Source: Rhodococcus sp. Leaf247
GTDB lineage: Bacteria > Actinomycetota > Actinomycetes > Mycobacteriales > Mycobacteriaceae
Length of the DNA: 64,000 nt
Reading direction: 5' to 3'
Assembly (NCBI RefSeq): GCF_001426185.1
Contig: NZ_LMRP01000001.1
Location: 434,483 to 498,482, forward strand
Part shown: positions 8,069-17,053 of the stretch, one piece after another
Layout of the letters: every line of letters starts with the position of its first letter
Numbering within the stretch: the first letter of the stretch is position 1
Translations under genes and position numbers: made by a program
The notes under the pieces: generated by a model
Told to the model about the DNA's origin: nothing
Database searches by the model: none
Seen by the model: only the letters and a program-made list of their open reading frames with translations

Positions 8069-9346
8069 ATGGCAGCAGTGAACAAGGTGTTCGCCGCCAG
8101 GCTCGCGGGCCTCGTGGTGCTCGGACCCGACGGCGAGAGCATCGGTCGTGTGCGCGACATCGTCGTGACGGTTCGCGTCGGCCGCCAGCAACCGCGCGTC
8201 CTCGGGCTCGTCGTCGACCTGGCCACGCGCCGCAAGATCTTCGTCCCGATGCTGCGTGTCACCGCCATCGAGCCGACGTCGGTGACGTTGACCACCGGGA
8301 ACGTCAGTATGCGCCGTTTCGTCCAGCGCCCGGGCGAGGTGTTGGCTCTCGCACAGGTGCTCGATTCCCGTGTGCGCACCGACGATCCGGACGCCGAGGA
8401 TCTCCACGACGTCGATTCGGTGGTCGTCGATCTCGGTATCGAGCAGACTCGCACGCGGGACTGGGTCATCTCCCGCGTCGCCGTCCGTCCCCACCGCACT
8501 CGGTTGGGTCGACGCGGCAGCATGCACGTCATCGACTGGCAGAACGTGCAGGGGCTGACGCAGTCGGATCTGTCGCGGCCGGGCCAGGGAGTCTCGCAGC
8601 TGTTGGAGCAGTTCGAGGGACTCCGTCCGGCCGACGTCGCCGACGCCATCCGCGACCTCCCGGAGAAGCGACGTCTCGAAGTGGCCTTCGCCCTGGATGA
8701 TCAGCGTCTCGCCGACGTCATCCAGGAGATGCCCGACGACGACCAGATCGACCTGGTGCAGGCACTCGCCCCGGCCCGCGCCGCGGACGTGCTCGAGGCC
8801 ATGGATCCCGACGACGCGGCCGACCTTCTCGGAGAACTACCGGAGACGGAAGCGGAATCCCTTCTGCGACTGATGGACCCGCAGGACTCCGAACCGGTGC
8901 GCCGACTGCTCGAGCATTCACCGGACACGGCCGGCGGCCTCATGACTCCGGAACCCGTCGTGCTCAGCGCGTCGGCGACGGTCGCCGAGGCACTGGCCCG
9001 CGCCCGCAACCCGGATCTGACTCCGGCGCTCGCGTCGCTGGTGTTCGTCGTCCGGCCGCCCACTGCGACGCCCACCGGCCGGTACCTCGGCTGCGTGCAT
9101 CTGCAACAGCTGCTCCGAGAACCCCCGGCGAGTCTGGTGGGAGGTGTCATCGACACGACGCTGTCGACGCTCTCCCCGGACGACAACCTGGCGGCCGTCA
9201 CCCGATACTTCGCCGCCTACAACCTGGTGTGCGGTCCGGTGGTCGACGCCGAGGAGCATCTCATCGGCGCGGTCACCGTGGACGACGTCCTCGATCATCT
9301 ACTTCCCGACGACTGGCGCGAACAGGAGCACGTGGGACATGAGTGA
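8069..9346 (+). CDS. MgtE N-terminal and CBS domain protein without membrane domain (Rv1232c-like)
   Basis: A 425-residue soluble protein. Residues about 1-160 contain PRC-barrel-like segments (RLAGLVVLGPDGESIGRVRD). Residues about 175-285 match the acidic MgtE N-domain (LRPADVADAIRDLPEKRR, MDPDDAADLLGELPE). The rest holds two CBS motifs. The magnesium-channel membrane part of MgtE is absent, so it is more likely a Mg2+ or nucleotide sensor than a transporter. It overlaps the DUF1003 gene by 8 nt, and that membrane protein is a plausible partner. The start is set by the -10 at 8056. Confidence 0.85.
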   Translation: MAAVNKVFAARLAGLVVLGPDGESIGRVRDIVVTVRVGRQQPRVLGLVVDLATRRKIFVPMLRVTAIEPTSVTLTTGNVSMRRFVQRPGEVLALAQVLDSRVRTDDPDAEDLHDVDSVVVDLGIEQTRTRDWVISRVAVRPHRTRLGRRGSMHVIDWQNVQGLTQSDLSRPGQGVSQLLEQFEGLRPADVADAIRDLPEKRRLEVAFALDDQRLADVIQEMPDDDQIDLVQALAPARAADVLEAMDPDDAADLLGELPETEAESLLRLMDPQDSEPVRRLLEHSPDTAGGLMTPEPVVLSASATVAEALARARNPDLTPALASLVFVVRPPTATPTGRYLGCVHLQQLLREPPASLVGGVIDTTLSTLSPDDNLAAVTRYFAAYNLVCGPVVDAEEHLIGAVTVDDVLDHLLPDDWREQEHVGHE

Positions 9347-9920
9347 GAAGTCGACGGCGACAGCCCGTCAGCGGCTCGACACCCCGCGCGGCTCGCGACG
9401 ATTCAAGATCGACTTCGATGTCGATTCCGTCGGCCGTACGGGCGAGAACGTCGCGCGGTTCCTCGGCACCGGCCGCTACCTGGCCATCCAGACCGGGATC
9501 GTGATCGTCTGGATCCTGCTGAACGTCTTCGCGGTCAGCCTGCAGTGGGATCCGTACCCCTTCATCCTCCTGAACCTGGCGTTCTCGACCCAGGCCGCCT
9601 ACGCCGCACCGCTGATCCTGCTCGCGCAGAACCGGCAGGACGACCGTGACCGCGTGTCGCTCGAAGAGGATCGCTCACGCGCCGCGCAGACCAAGGCGGA
9701 CACCGAGTTCCTGGCACGGGAACTGGCCGCGCTCCGCATCGCCGTGGGCGAGGTGGCCACCAGGGACTACCTCCGACGCGAATTGGACGACCTCCGGGCC
9801 GCACTGCTGGACCCGGCGTCGGCCGCGGCGGAGGAACAGAAGGCGCGCAAGAAGACTCGCAAGAAGCCCGTGGACGACCAAACAACTCGTTTCGACCACA
9901 GCGAGGACACGCGACGGTAA
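9339..9920 (+). CDS. DUF1003 membrane protein (Rv1231c-like)
   Basis: A 193-residue protein. A cytoplasmic N-terminus is followed by two membrane segments (about residues 47-66 and 75-95) forming the DUF1003 core. A helical, probably coiled-coil tail follows, then a lysine-rich end (KARKKTRKK). The gene overlaps the MgtE-like gene by 8 nt. Function is not known; the conserved pairing suggests the two act together at the membrane, perhaps in ion homeostasis. Confidence 0.85.
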   Translation: MSEKSTATARQRLDTPRGSRRFKIDFDVDSVGRTGENVARFLGTGRYLAIQTGIVIVWILLNVFAVSLQWDPYPFILLNLAFSTQAAYAAPLILLAQNRQDDRDRVSLEEDRSRAAQTKADTEFLARELAALRIAVGEVATRDYLRRELDDLRAALLDPASAAAEEQKARKKTRKKPVDDQTTRFDHSEDTRR

Positions 9921-9931
9921 CCTCGGTCACA

Positions 9932-9960
9932 CTGCACGTCGGGTCTCGGTGAGTGTGCAG
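9932..9960 (+). promoter_or_regulatory. Dyad upstream of the first lytic transglycosylase
   Basis: CTGCAC (9932-9937) and GTGCAG (9955-9960) are perfect inverted 6-mers in the 66-nt gap before the transglycosylase. It may be an operator or a weak hairpin; there is no T-run and no known consensus match. Confidence 0.25.
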
Positions 9961-9986
9961 ACGAGTTGTCGTGGGGGTTTGTCCAT

Positions 9987-11063
9987 ATGCGCGTCGGTGG
10001 AATCGTCGGAGCATCCATCCTGGTTCTGAGCGCGGTGACGGTGGCCGCGGGATCGGCCACCCCGAGTTCCGCACACGCTCCTGTCGCGATGACGGCATCG
10101 GAGAGTGTGCGCACAGTTCCCTCGCGGGACACGTCCGTCGGGCTCGTCGAGCCGGCAGACCGAACTCCCGTGGTCTTCCGTTCGCCCAGACCGTCCGCCG
10201 TGCCTGCCGGAGCCCCGGCGGCACCCGCGGCGCCGCTGGCGTCGATCCTGGTCGGTGCACTCGGGATTCCCGAGCTGGTGCTGCAGGCCTACCGGTCCGC
10301 CGAGACACAGATGGCGACGACGACACCGGGATGTCACCTGCCGTGGCATCTGTTGGCCGCGATCGGCCGTATCGAGTCCGGTCATGCCGGCGGCGGACGT
10401 ACCGATGCCGGCGGCACCACGATCACGTCGGTGCTCGGACCGGTTCTCGACGGTCGGTCCGCCGCGGACGCCGTCATCACCGACACGGACGGTGGCGCGC
10501 TGGACGGCGATCCGGGCCACGATCGAGCCGTCGGGCCGATGCAGTTCATCCCGGCGACCTGGGCCGGCTACGCCTCGGACGGGAACGGCGACGGCAAGAG
10601 CGATCCGAACAACGTCTTCGACGCGGCACTGGGGGCCGGCAAGTACCTGTGCTCCGGTGGCCTCGACATGACGAATCCGGCGCAGGCTACCACCGCCGTC
10701 ATGCGCTACAACAATTCGGCGGCCTACACGGCCAACGTGCTGGCGTGGTCGGCCGCGTACTCCGGCGGCGGCACCCCCGTCGTCGGCCGTATCGGCGAGG
10801 CTGCGCCTTCTCCGGCCGATGCTCTCGCCGTGGCTGCGGCGGCCTCGACCACCGCGTCCGTCACGGATCCGAGCACGACGGCGGCACCGACGACGGAAGC
10901 CCTTCCCGCGGCGCCGTTGACGCCCGTGGAGCAGCCACCGGCCTTCGGCATCCCCGGGTTGCCTCCGCTGCCGGTGATCGAGCTGCCGACCATTCCCTGC
11001 CTGCTGTGCCCGCCGGCGCCGCCGGCCCCTCCCGAGCAAACAACACCCGTCACCACTCCGTGA
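9987..11063 (+). CDS. Secreted lytic murein transglycosylase, MltB-like (paralog 1)
   Basis: A 358-residue exported protein. The signal peptide ends near SSAHA (about residue 31). The catalytic domain spans about residues 85-260: IGRIESGH carries the likely catalytic Glu, then DRAVGPMQFIPATW and the EF-hand-like loop DGNGDGKSDPNN. Two cysteines (TTPGC, YLCSG) could form a disulfide. A long Pro/Ala tail follows. It should cleave peptidoglycan glycan strands. I chose ATG 9987 because it starts a clean signal peptide; an in-frame TTG at 9966 adds seven residues. It is adjacent to a paralog. Confidence 0.85.
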   Translation: MRVGGIVGASILVLSAVTVAAGSATPSSAHAPVAMTASESVRTVPSRDTSVGLVEPADRTPVVFRSPRPSAVPAGAPAAPAAPLASILVGALGIPELVLQAYRSAETQMATTTPGCHLPWHLLAAIGRIESGHAGGGRTDAGGTTITSVLGPVLDGRSAADAVITDTDGGALDGDPGHDRAVGPMQFIPATWAGYASDGNGDGKSDPNNVFDAALGAGKYLCSGGLDMTNPAQATTAVMRYNNSAAYTANVLAWSAAYSGGGTPVVGRIGEAAPSPADALAVAAAASTTASVTDPSTTAAPTTEALPAAPLTPVEQPPAFGIPGLPPLPVIELPTIPCLLCPPAPPAPPEQTTPVTTP

Positions 11064-11066
11064 CGG
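11047..11066 (+). terminator. Short hairpin over the stop codon of transglycosylase 1
   Basis: CCGTCAC (11047-11053) and GTGACGG (11060-11066) pair over 7 bp with a 6-nt loop. The TGA lies in the 3' arm. No T-tract follows, so it may be only a weak terminator or an mRNA 3' end structure. Confidence 0.3.
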
Positions 11067-11112
11067 AGGTCTCGCTCATCACGGTGAGGTAACGGAACGG
11101 CAACGGATCAGG

Positions 11113-11202
11113 TACCCTCGCTCCCGGCAAGCAAATGTCGGAGAGTCCCGAATCGGGACGGAGAAGTCGTCGCGGATCACAAGTCTCGCGAGGGCGAGGA
11201 GG
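11113..11202 (+). promoter_or_regulatory. Promoter and structured leader of transglycosylase 2
   Basis: TACCCT (11113-11118) fits a -10 element and would give a leader of about 85-90 nt. The leader contains a hairpin GTCCCG/CGGGAC (11145-11150, 11154-11159), a CTCGCGAG palindrome near the RBS and AGGAGG at 11197-11202. I cannot match it to the c-di-AMP (ydaO) riboswitch known upstream of actinobacterial cell-wall hydrolases. Confidence 0.35.
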
Positions 11203-11212
11203 TTGTGCATCC

Positions 11213-12052
11213 GTGGGTCGGCACCGCAAGAGATCGTCTTCCACAGTGCGACGGAACACGGTCATCGCGTTGACCGGCCTGATTCCGGCAGGGGCCATCA
11301 CGGTCGCCAGCGGATACGGGGCCAGCGCCGACATCCCGTTCCTGCAGACCCGTGCCGCCGCGAACGAGTCCGTCCTCGAACCCTCGGTCGTCGCGCCGGC
11401 CGTGGCCGTGGCACCCGCCCCCGCTCCGACCCCCGAGCCCGCGCCCGCCTCGCCTCCCCCTCCCGCAGCGCCCGCCCTGCCGGAAAGCCTCGCCGCCGGC
11501 CCCCTCGGAGTGCCCGGAATCAACGTCGCCGCGTACCGGAGCGCCGAGCAGTTGCTCGCACAGAGCACCCCCGGGTGCTCGATGAACTGGGCGCTGCTCG
11601 CCGGCATCGGTCGCGTCGAGTCCACCCACGCCAACGACGGAGCAGCTGGAGCCGACGGCACCCTCTTCGAACCCATCCTCGGTCCCGTTCTGGACGGATC
11701 GTTGGCCGGTAACAACGTGATCATGGACACCGACGGCGGCGAGCTCGACGGCAATGCCACCTACGACCGCGCGGTCGGGCCGATGCAGTTCCTCCCGGAA
11801 ACCTGGAAGCACTACGCGACCGACGGCAACGGCGACGGCAAGGCCGACCCCCAGAATCTCTTCGACAGCGCCGCGACCACCGGAAAGTACCTCTGCGACG
11901 GAGGCCTGAACATGGCCGACCCGCTGCAGGCGACGCGCGCCATCCTCCGCTACAACAACTCGATGGCCTACGTCGCGAACGTCGTCGCGTGGTCCGTGGC
12001 GTACTCCACCGGCATCGCCCCCGCCGAAGCGGACCTGCCCCGAATTCACTGA
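11213..12052 (+). CDS. Secreted lytic murein transglycosylase, MltB-like (paralog 2)
   Basis: A 279-residue paralog of the preceding gene. It shares IGRVESTH (catalytic Glu), DRAVGPMQFLPETW, the DGNGDGKADPQN calcium-type loop, TTGKYLC and ILRYNNSMAY. The N-terminus is very basic (VGRHRKRSSS) before a hydrophobic segment, an unusual signal anchor, followed by a Pro/Ala linker. I place the start at GTG 11213 because AGGAGG lies 10 nt upstream. It lacks the long C-terminal Pro-rich tail of paralog 1. The pair likely arose by tandem duplication of the Rv1230c-type gene. Confidence 0.83.
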   Translation: MGRHRKRSSSTVRRNTVIALTGLIPAGAITVASGYGASADIPFLQTRAAANESVLEPSVVAPAVAVAPAPAPTPEPAPASPPPPAAPALPESLAAGPLGVPGINVAAYRSAEQLLAQSTPGCSMNWALLAGIGRVESTHANDGAAGADGTLFEPILGPVLDGSLAGNNVIMDTDGGELDGNATYDRAVGPMQFLPETWKHYATDGNGDGKADPQNLFDSAATTGKYLCDGGLNMADPLQATRAILRYNNSMAYVANVVAWSVAYSTGIAPAEADLPRIH

Positions 12053-12064
12053 GCCGGTAACGCC

Positions 12065-12070
12065 TACCAT
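12065..12070 (+). promoter_or_regulatory. -10 element (TACCAT) for leaderless mrp
   Basis: TACCAT ends 6 nt before the mrp ATG at 12077 with no Shine-Dalgarno, the spacing of a leaderless transcript. Confidence 0.5.
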
Positions 12071-12076
12071 CGGGGC

Positions 12077-13213
12077 ATGCCCGTAGCCACCGAATCGGAC
12101 GTTCGTAGCGCACTCGCGCGCGTGAACGACCCCGAGATTCGCAAGCCCATCACCGAACTCGGCATGGTCAAGAGCGTCGCTCTGAGCGAGGACGGGTCCG
12201 TCGACATCGGAATCTTCCTCACCACCGCCGGGTGCCCCATGAAGACCGAGATCTCCGACCGCGTCACCAAGGCCGTCGCCGACGTCGCGGGAGTCGGCGC
12301 CATCCGGGTCGAACTCGACGTCATGAACGACGAGCAGCGAACGGAACTCCGCAAGTCGTTGCGCGGGGACTCTGCCGAACCCGTCATTCCGTTCGCCCAG
12401 CCCGGATCGCTGACGCGCGTCTACGCCGTCGCCTCGGGCAAGGGTGGCGTCGGGAAGTCGAGTGTCACGGTCAACCTCGCAGCGGCCATGGCGGCCAAGG
12501 GCCTGTCGGTCGGTGTCCTCGACGCCGACATCTACGGGCACTCCGTCCCCCGCATGCTCGGCACCGATGCGCGGCCCACGCAGGTGGAGCGGATGATCAT
12601 GCCGCCCGTCGCGCACGACGTGAAGATGATCTCGATCGCCCAGTTCACCCAGGGCAACACTCCCGTCGTCTGGCGTGGACCCATGCTGCACCGTGCGCTG
12701 CAGCAGTTCCTGGCCGACGTGTTCTGGGGCGACCTGGACATCCTGCTGCTCGATCTGCCGCCCGGCACCGGCGACGTCGCCATCTCGGTCGCCCAGCTGA
12801 TTCCCGGCGCGGAGATCCTGGTCGTGACCACCCCGCAGCAGGCGGCGGCCGAGGTGGCGGAACGTGCCGGCGCCATCGCGCTGCAGACCCGTCAGCGGGT
12901 CGTGGGCGTCGTGGAGAACATGTCCTGGCTCGAACTTCCGGACGGCACTCGCATGGACGTGTTCGGCACCGGCGGCGGACAGGCCGTCGCGGAGCGCCTC
13001 ACCGTCGCCGTGGGCGCGAAAGTGCCACTGCTGGGCCAGATTCCCCTGGACACCGCGGTGCGCGAAGGCGGCGACTCCGGTATCCCCATCGTGCTGAGCG
13101 CACCGGAGACACCGGCGGCGAAAGCGATGATCGAGGTGGCCGAGAAACTGTCCGTGCGCAGCCGCGGACTGGCCGGAATGAGCCTGGGCATCGACACCAC
13201 CCGGCACCTCTGA
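12077..13213 (+). CDS. mrp: Mrp/ApbC-type P-loop ATPase
   Basis: A 378-residue protein. The N-terminal DUF59 (MIP18) domain (residues 1-95) carries the conserved cysteine in TTAGCPMKTE. The ATPase domain has deviant Walker A GKGGVGKS at 121-128 and DLPPGTGD. Family members carry or scaffold Fe-S clusters. The C-terminal CxxC expected after ENMS is missing: the segment reads ENMSWLELPDGTRM. The start is set by the leaderless promoter. It converges with tatB, leaving 4 nt between stops. Synteny with Rv1229c supports the call. Confidence 0.9.
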   Translation: MPVATESDVRSALARVNDPEIRKPITELGMVKSVALSEDGSVDIGIFLTTAGCPMKTEISDRVTKAVADVAGVGAIRVELDVMNDEQRTELRKSLRGDSAEPVIPFAQPGSLTRVYAVASGKGGVGKSSVTVNLAAAMAAKGLSVGVLDADIYGHSVPRMLGTDARPTQVERMIMPPVAHDVKMISIAQFTQGNTPVVWRGPMLHRALQQFLADVFWGDLDILLLDLPPGTGDVAISVAQLIPGAEILVVTTPQQAAAEVAERAGAIALQTRQRVVGVVENMSWLELPDGTRMDVFGTGGGQAVAERLTVAVGAKVPLLGQIPLDTAVREGGDSGIPIVLSAPETPAAKAMIEVAEKLSVRSRGLAGMSLGIDTTRHL

Positions 13214-13217
13214 CGAG

Positions 13218-13619
13218 TTAGGTCGCGTCCGGATCGATCGGCGGCCGCTCCCCGGTGGGGAGCGGTGCGCCGGGCGACTTGCTCATGTTCGGCGTGGAAC
13301 CGCCGGCCGGAGTTTGCGGCTTCTCGTCGAACTTGCCGGTGAAGATCGAATCGTCGCCGTCGAGAAGGTGCTTGGTGATCACCGCGCGCGGGCTCATGCC
13401 GCGCAGCTGGTTCAGATCGGCGAGCGGCTTGCGCAGGTCGTCGAAGTCCGTGCCCAGCTCGTCCTTGAGTTGCTGACTCGCGCCGCTGGCGTAGTCACGG
13501 ACCTGACGCAGCGATTTCGTCGTCCACGTGATGGCGCCGGGAAGTCGTTCCGGGCCCAGGACGACGAGTGCGACGACGAGCAGCACCATCATCTCGCCCC
13601 AGCCGATGTTCGAGAACAC
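13218..13619 (-). CDS. tatB: Sec-independent (Tat) translocase protein TatB
   Basis: A 133-residue protein. A single N-terminal membrane helix ([20 protein letters not shown], residues 4-23) is followed by the family's amphipathic helix beginning PERLPGAI and a Pro-rich cytoplasmic tail. Together with TatC it recognises twin-arginine signal peptides. It starts with GTG at 13619, 9 nt after htrA. The tatB-htrA-rseA-sigE order is that of M. tuberculosis, where this locus handles envelope stress. Confidence 0.92.
   Translation of the reverse strand: MFSNIGWGEMMVLLVVALVVLGPERLPGAITWTTKSLRQVRDYASGASQQLKDELGTDFDDLRKPLADLNQLRGMSPRAVITKHLLDGDDSIFTGKFDEKPQTPAGGSTPNMSKSPGAPLPTGERPPIDPDAT
13245..13265 (+). 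terminator. Perfect hairpin 32 nt after mrp, inside the tatB 3' end
   Basis: CCGCTCCCC (13245-13253), loop GGT and GGGGAGCGG (13257-13265) form a 9-bp perfect GC-rich stem within the last codons of tatB. It is well placed to end mrp transcription although it has no T-run. Confidence 0.4.
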
Positions 13620-13628
13620 CCCTACAGC

Positions 13629-15107
<1,479 letters not shown>

Positions 15108-15116
15108 CTGTGCACG

Positions 15117-15461
15117 CTACCGCCGACGGAAGCGCGAGCCGACGACCGACCCCAGGCCGTGGCGGAGACCGGAACCGAAGGACGGCTCGGGACGCGTCGT
15201 GTCGTGCGGGGTGCACTGCGGAATCTGGCTCAGCAGGCCGAGAAGGGACGACGGCATCGACATCTGGGGCGAGGCCTGCAGAGCGATTCGCGCCTGCTGC
15301 TGGGCGTCGACCTCGGCGGCGCACGCCGGGCACTCGGAGACGTGGTGCGCGGCCCGCAGATACGGATTCATGCGGAGTTCGCCGTCGACGTAGGCGGCGA
15401 TCGCCTCGCTCGCGAGGTGATCGGTGGGGCTGAACTTTCGCGGTTCGCGTGCCCGTGTCAT
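15117..15461 (-). CDS. rseA: Anti-sigma factor RseA (zinc anti-sigma type)
   Basis: A 114-residue cytoplasmic protein with the zinc-associated anti-sigma motif H-x3-C-x2-C (His40, Cys44, Cys47 in HHVSECPACA). It should bind SigE and release it on envelope or redox stress. No membrane helix is visible, as in the mycobacterial RseA. I choose ATG 15461 because GGAGG lies five nucleotides upstream; a GTG 21 nt earlier has no such support. It lies between sigE and htrA and has its own ECF-type promoter in the 136-nt gap after sigE. Confidence 0.88.
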   Translation of the reverse strand: MTRAREPRKFSPTDHLASEAIAAYVDGELRMNPYLRAAHHVSECPACAAEVDAQQQARIALQASPQMSMPSSLLGLLSQIPQCTPHDTTRPEPSFGSGLRHGLGSVVGSRFRRR

Positions 15462-15501
15462 TCCTACCTCCACTTCACGCACGTCCGGATGTGGTCACGT
15501 A

Positions 15502-15533
15502 CTCGAACACTAACGACCTCGAACACTAACGAC
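15502..15533 (-). repeat. Perfect 16-bp tandem duplication in the rseA promoter
   Basis: CTCGAACACTAACGAC occurs twice head to tail (15502-15517 and 15518-15533). On the coding strand each copy carries CGTTAG, the -10-like core of the ECF promoter described next, so the duplication supplies two -10 regions 16 bp apart. Confidence 0.9.
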
Positions 15534-15553
15534 GGACACCGCGCGGAAGTTCC
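15528..15553 (-). promoter_or_regulatory. ECF sigma-type promoter of rseA
   Basis: On the minus strand GGAAC (15553-15549), a 17-nt spacer and CGTT (15531-15528) match the -35/-10 pattern of SigE/SigH-type ECF promoters. Transcription would start near 15521, about 60 nt before rseA. This suggests SigE drives its own anti-sigma factor from inside the operon. Confidence 0.6.
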
Positions 15554-15597
15554 CGGCAGAAGACCGACGTCACCGTCACGACGGTACTACTGCGGCG

Positions 15598-16224
15598 TCA
15601 CTCCGACGGGGTGAGCGATGCCCGCATCTCACGGCTCGTGGCGAGATGGTCGCGGAGAGCCTGGCGACCTCGGTGGATGCGGCTCCGGACGGTTCCGAGC
15701 TTGACGCCCAGGGTCGCGCCGATCTCCTCGTAGGACAGACCCTCGATGTCGCACAGCACGATCGCGGCGCGGAACTCGGGTGCCAGCGAGTCGAGAGCGG
15801 CCTGCAGGTCGGGGTCGAGACGCGCGTCGTGATAGATCTGCTCCGGGTCGGGTGTGTCCGACGGGACGCGGTCGTAGTCCTCGGGCAGCGCCTCCATGCG
15901 GATGCGGTTCCGACGGCGGACCATGTCGAGGAAAAGGTTGGTGGTGATGCGGTGCAGCCAACCCTCGAACGTTCCCGGCTGATAGTTCTGCAGGGACCGG
16001 AACACCCGGATGAACGTGTCCTGGGTCAGGTCCTCGGCGTCCTGCGCGTTGCCGGACAGGCGGTAGGCCAACCGGTACACCCGGTCGCCGTGCTCGCGTA
16101 CGAGTTCGTCCCAGGACGGCATGGAGGTGGCATCGCCGGTGGCATCGAAGACAGCAGTTCCGGACAGCTCTTCGGTCTCGACCGGTGTCGTCAGGTCGGC
16201 GTGTTCGCGCGGGTCGGTCATCAT
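15598..16224 (-). CDS. sigE: ECF RNA polymerase sigma factor SigE
   Basis: A 208-residue sigma-70 family protein. Region 2 spans about residues 38-105 ([40 protein letters not shown]). Region 4 spans about 140-195 ([20 protein letters not shown]). A 35-residue acidic N-terminal extension precedes region 2, as in mycobacterial SigE. Two consecutive ATG codons (16224, 16221) could start translation. The gene heads sigE-rseA-htrA-tatB, the envelope-stress module. An ECF-like promoter and a candidate MprA box lie upstream. Confidence 0.93.
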   Translation of the reverse strand: MMTDPREHADLTTPVETEELSGTAVFDATGDATSMPSWDELVREHGDRVYRLAYRLSGNAQDAEDLTQDTFIRVFRSLQNYQPGTFEGWLHRITTNLFLDMVRRRNRIRMEALPEDYDRVPSDTPDPEQIYHDARLDPDLQAALDSLAPEFRAAIVLCDIEGLSYEEIGATLGVKLGTVRSRIHRGRQALRDHLATSREMRASLTPSE

Positions 16225-16235
16225 GTCTATCGGTG

Positions 16236-16261
16236 AACTCCTGTTCGGTCCGAGTTGTTCC
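16236..16261 (-). promoter_or_regulatory. ECF-like promoter immediately before sigE
   Basis: GGAAC (16261-16257), 18 nt, then GTT (16238-16236) on the minus strand fits the GGAA-N18-GTT pattern of ECF promoters. It would start transcription only a few nucleotides before the first ATG, so this would be a nearly leaderless, possibly autoregulated, sigE transcript. Confidence 0.4.
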
Positions 16262-16347
16262 GGTACCCGTTCTGCACGCGACCGAAGCTGTGGCGAACTC
16301 TCGTGAGGTCAACTCTCTCGCGGACATGTGTGCGACCCGTGTGAAGA

Positions 16348-16366
16348 GGCTGAGTGTCGGCTGAGA
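16348..16366. promoter_or_regulatory. Candidate MprA-type direct repeat between sigE and the methyltransferase
   Basis: GGCTGAGT-GTC-GGCTGAGA is an 8-3-8 direct repeat of 19 bp. From memory, the M. tuberculosis MprA box is a 19-bp element of two loosely conserved 8-bp direct repeats and is known upstream of sigE. It lies about 125 bp before sigE and 36 bp before the -10 of the divergent methyltransferase gene. Confidence 0.4.
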
Positions 16367-16401
16367 GTTCACAGGCCGACACGTGAGTGGTCACGACGCG
16401 T

Positions 16402-16407
16402 TAGGGT
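16402..16407 (+). promoter_or_regulatory. -10 element (TAGGGT) for a leaderless start
   Basis: TAGGGT lies exactly 6 nt before the GTG at 16414 with no Shine-Dalgarno between them. Confidence 0.5.
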
Positions 16408-16413
16408 TTTCGC

Positions 16414-17052
16414 GTGACTGTCGACGCCGCGAAGATGCTGCACTACGCCGAGGAATCCGTCGTCGAGGACGAGGTCCTGCTGGCCGCCCGTGAGAGGGCC
16501 GTCGATCTGGGCGCCGCCCCCGTCCCCGCCTCGGTCGGCGCGGTGCTCAGCATGGTGGCCCAGTTGTCCGGTGCGCGAACCGTCGTGGAGGTCGGCACGG
16601 GCGCCGGCGTCAGCGGGCTGTGGCTGCTGGACGGCATGCGGTCGGACGGTGTTCTCACCACCATCGACACGGAGCCCGAGCATCAACGCGCCGCGAAGGA
16701 AGCGTTCCGATCCGGCGGTATCGCCGCGTCCCGCACCCGGTTGATCAACGGCCGCGCACTGGACGTCCTCCCCCGCCTCGCGGATGCGTCCTACGACCTG
16801 GTGTTCATCGACGCCACCCCACGTGACCACGTCGGGTTCGTCGCCGAGGGTGTGCGGATGCTGCGCCCCGGCGGGGCCTTGATCCTGCACAACGCGCTGC
16901 TCGGTGGGCGGGTGGCCGACGCGTCGTCACGCGACGAGGCGACGGTGGCGGTTCGTGCCGCGGCACGTGCCATCGCGGAGAACGACAGCCTCACGGCCGT
17001 CGTGTTCCCGCTCGGCGACGGATTGCTGTGCGCCTCGCGCGTGCCGGAGTGA
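16414..17052 (+). CDS. O-methyltransferase, SAM-dependent (Rv1220c-like)
   Basis: A 212-residue class I methyltransferase of the caffeoyl-CoA/catechol O-methyltransferase group. The SAM loop reads [16 protein letters not shown] near residue 57, the acidic residue after strand 2 is in [10 protein letters not shown], and the metal-site region is [15 protein letters not shown]. The substrate is unknown. It is divergent from sigE and shares its control region, as Rv1220c does in M. tuberculosis. The GTG start is fixed by the leaderless promoter. It converges on glgC. Confidence 0.87.
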   Translation: MTVDAAKMLHYAEESVVEDEVLLAARERAVDLGAAPVPASVGAVLSMVAQLSGARTVVEVGTGAGVSGLWLLDGMRSDGVLTTIDTEPEHQRAAKEAFRSGGIAASRTRLINGRALDVLPRLADASYDLVFIDATPRDHVGFVAEGVRMLRPGGALILHNALLGGRVADASSRDEATVAVRAAARAIAENDSLTAVVFPLGDGLLCASRVPE

Positions 17053-17053
17053 C

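Noticed and set aside
8069-9346. Mg2+ transporter call for the MgtE-like gene
   Set aside because: The protein has MgtE N and CBS domains but no membrane segment, so it cannot be a channel by itself.
11064-11212. c-di-AMP (ydaO) riboswitch before the second transglycosylase
   Set aside because: The leader is about 85-90 nt from the likely start site, and the conserved GGGGUGAA-type blocks of that riboswitch are not visible.
11177-13207. A 676-codon minus-strand frame opposite transglycosylase 2 and mrp
   Set aside because: Low-complexity Gly/Arg/Asp sequence opposite two genes with intact catalytic motifs.
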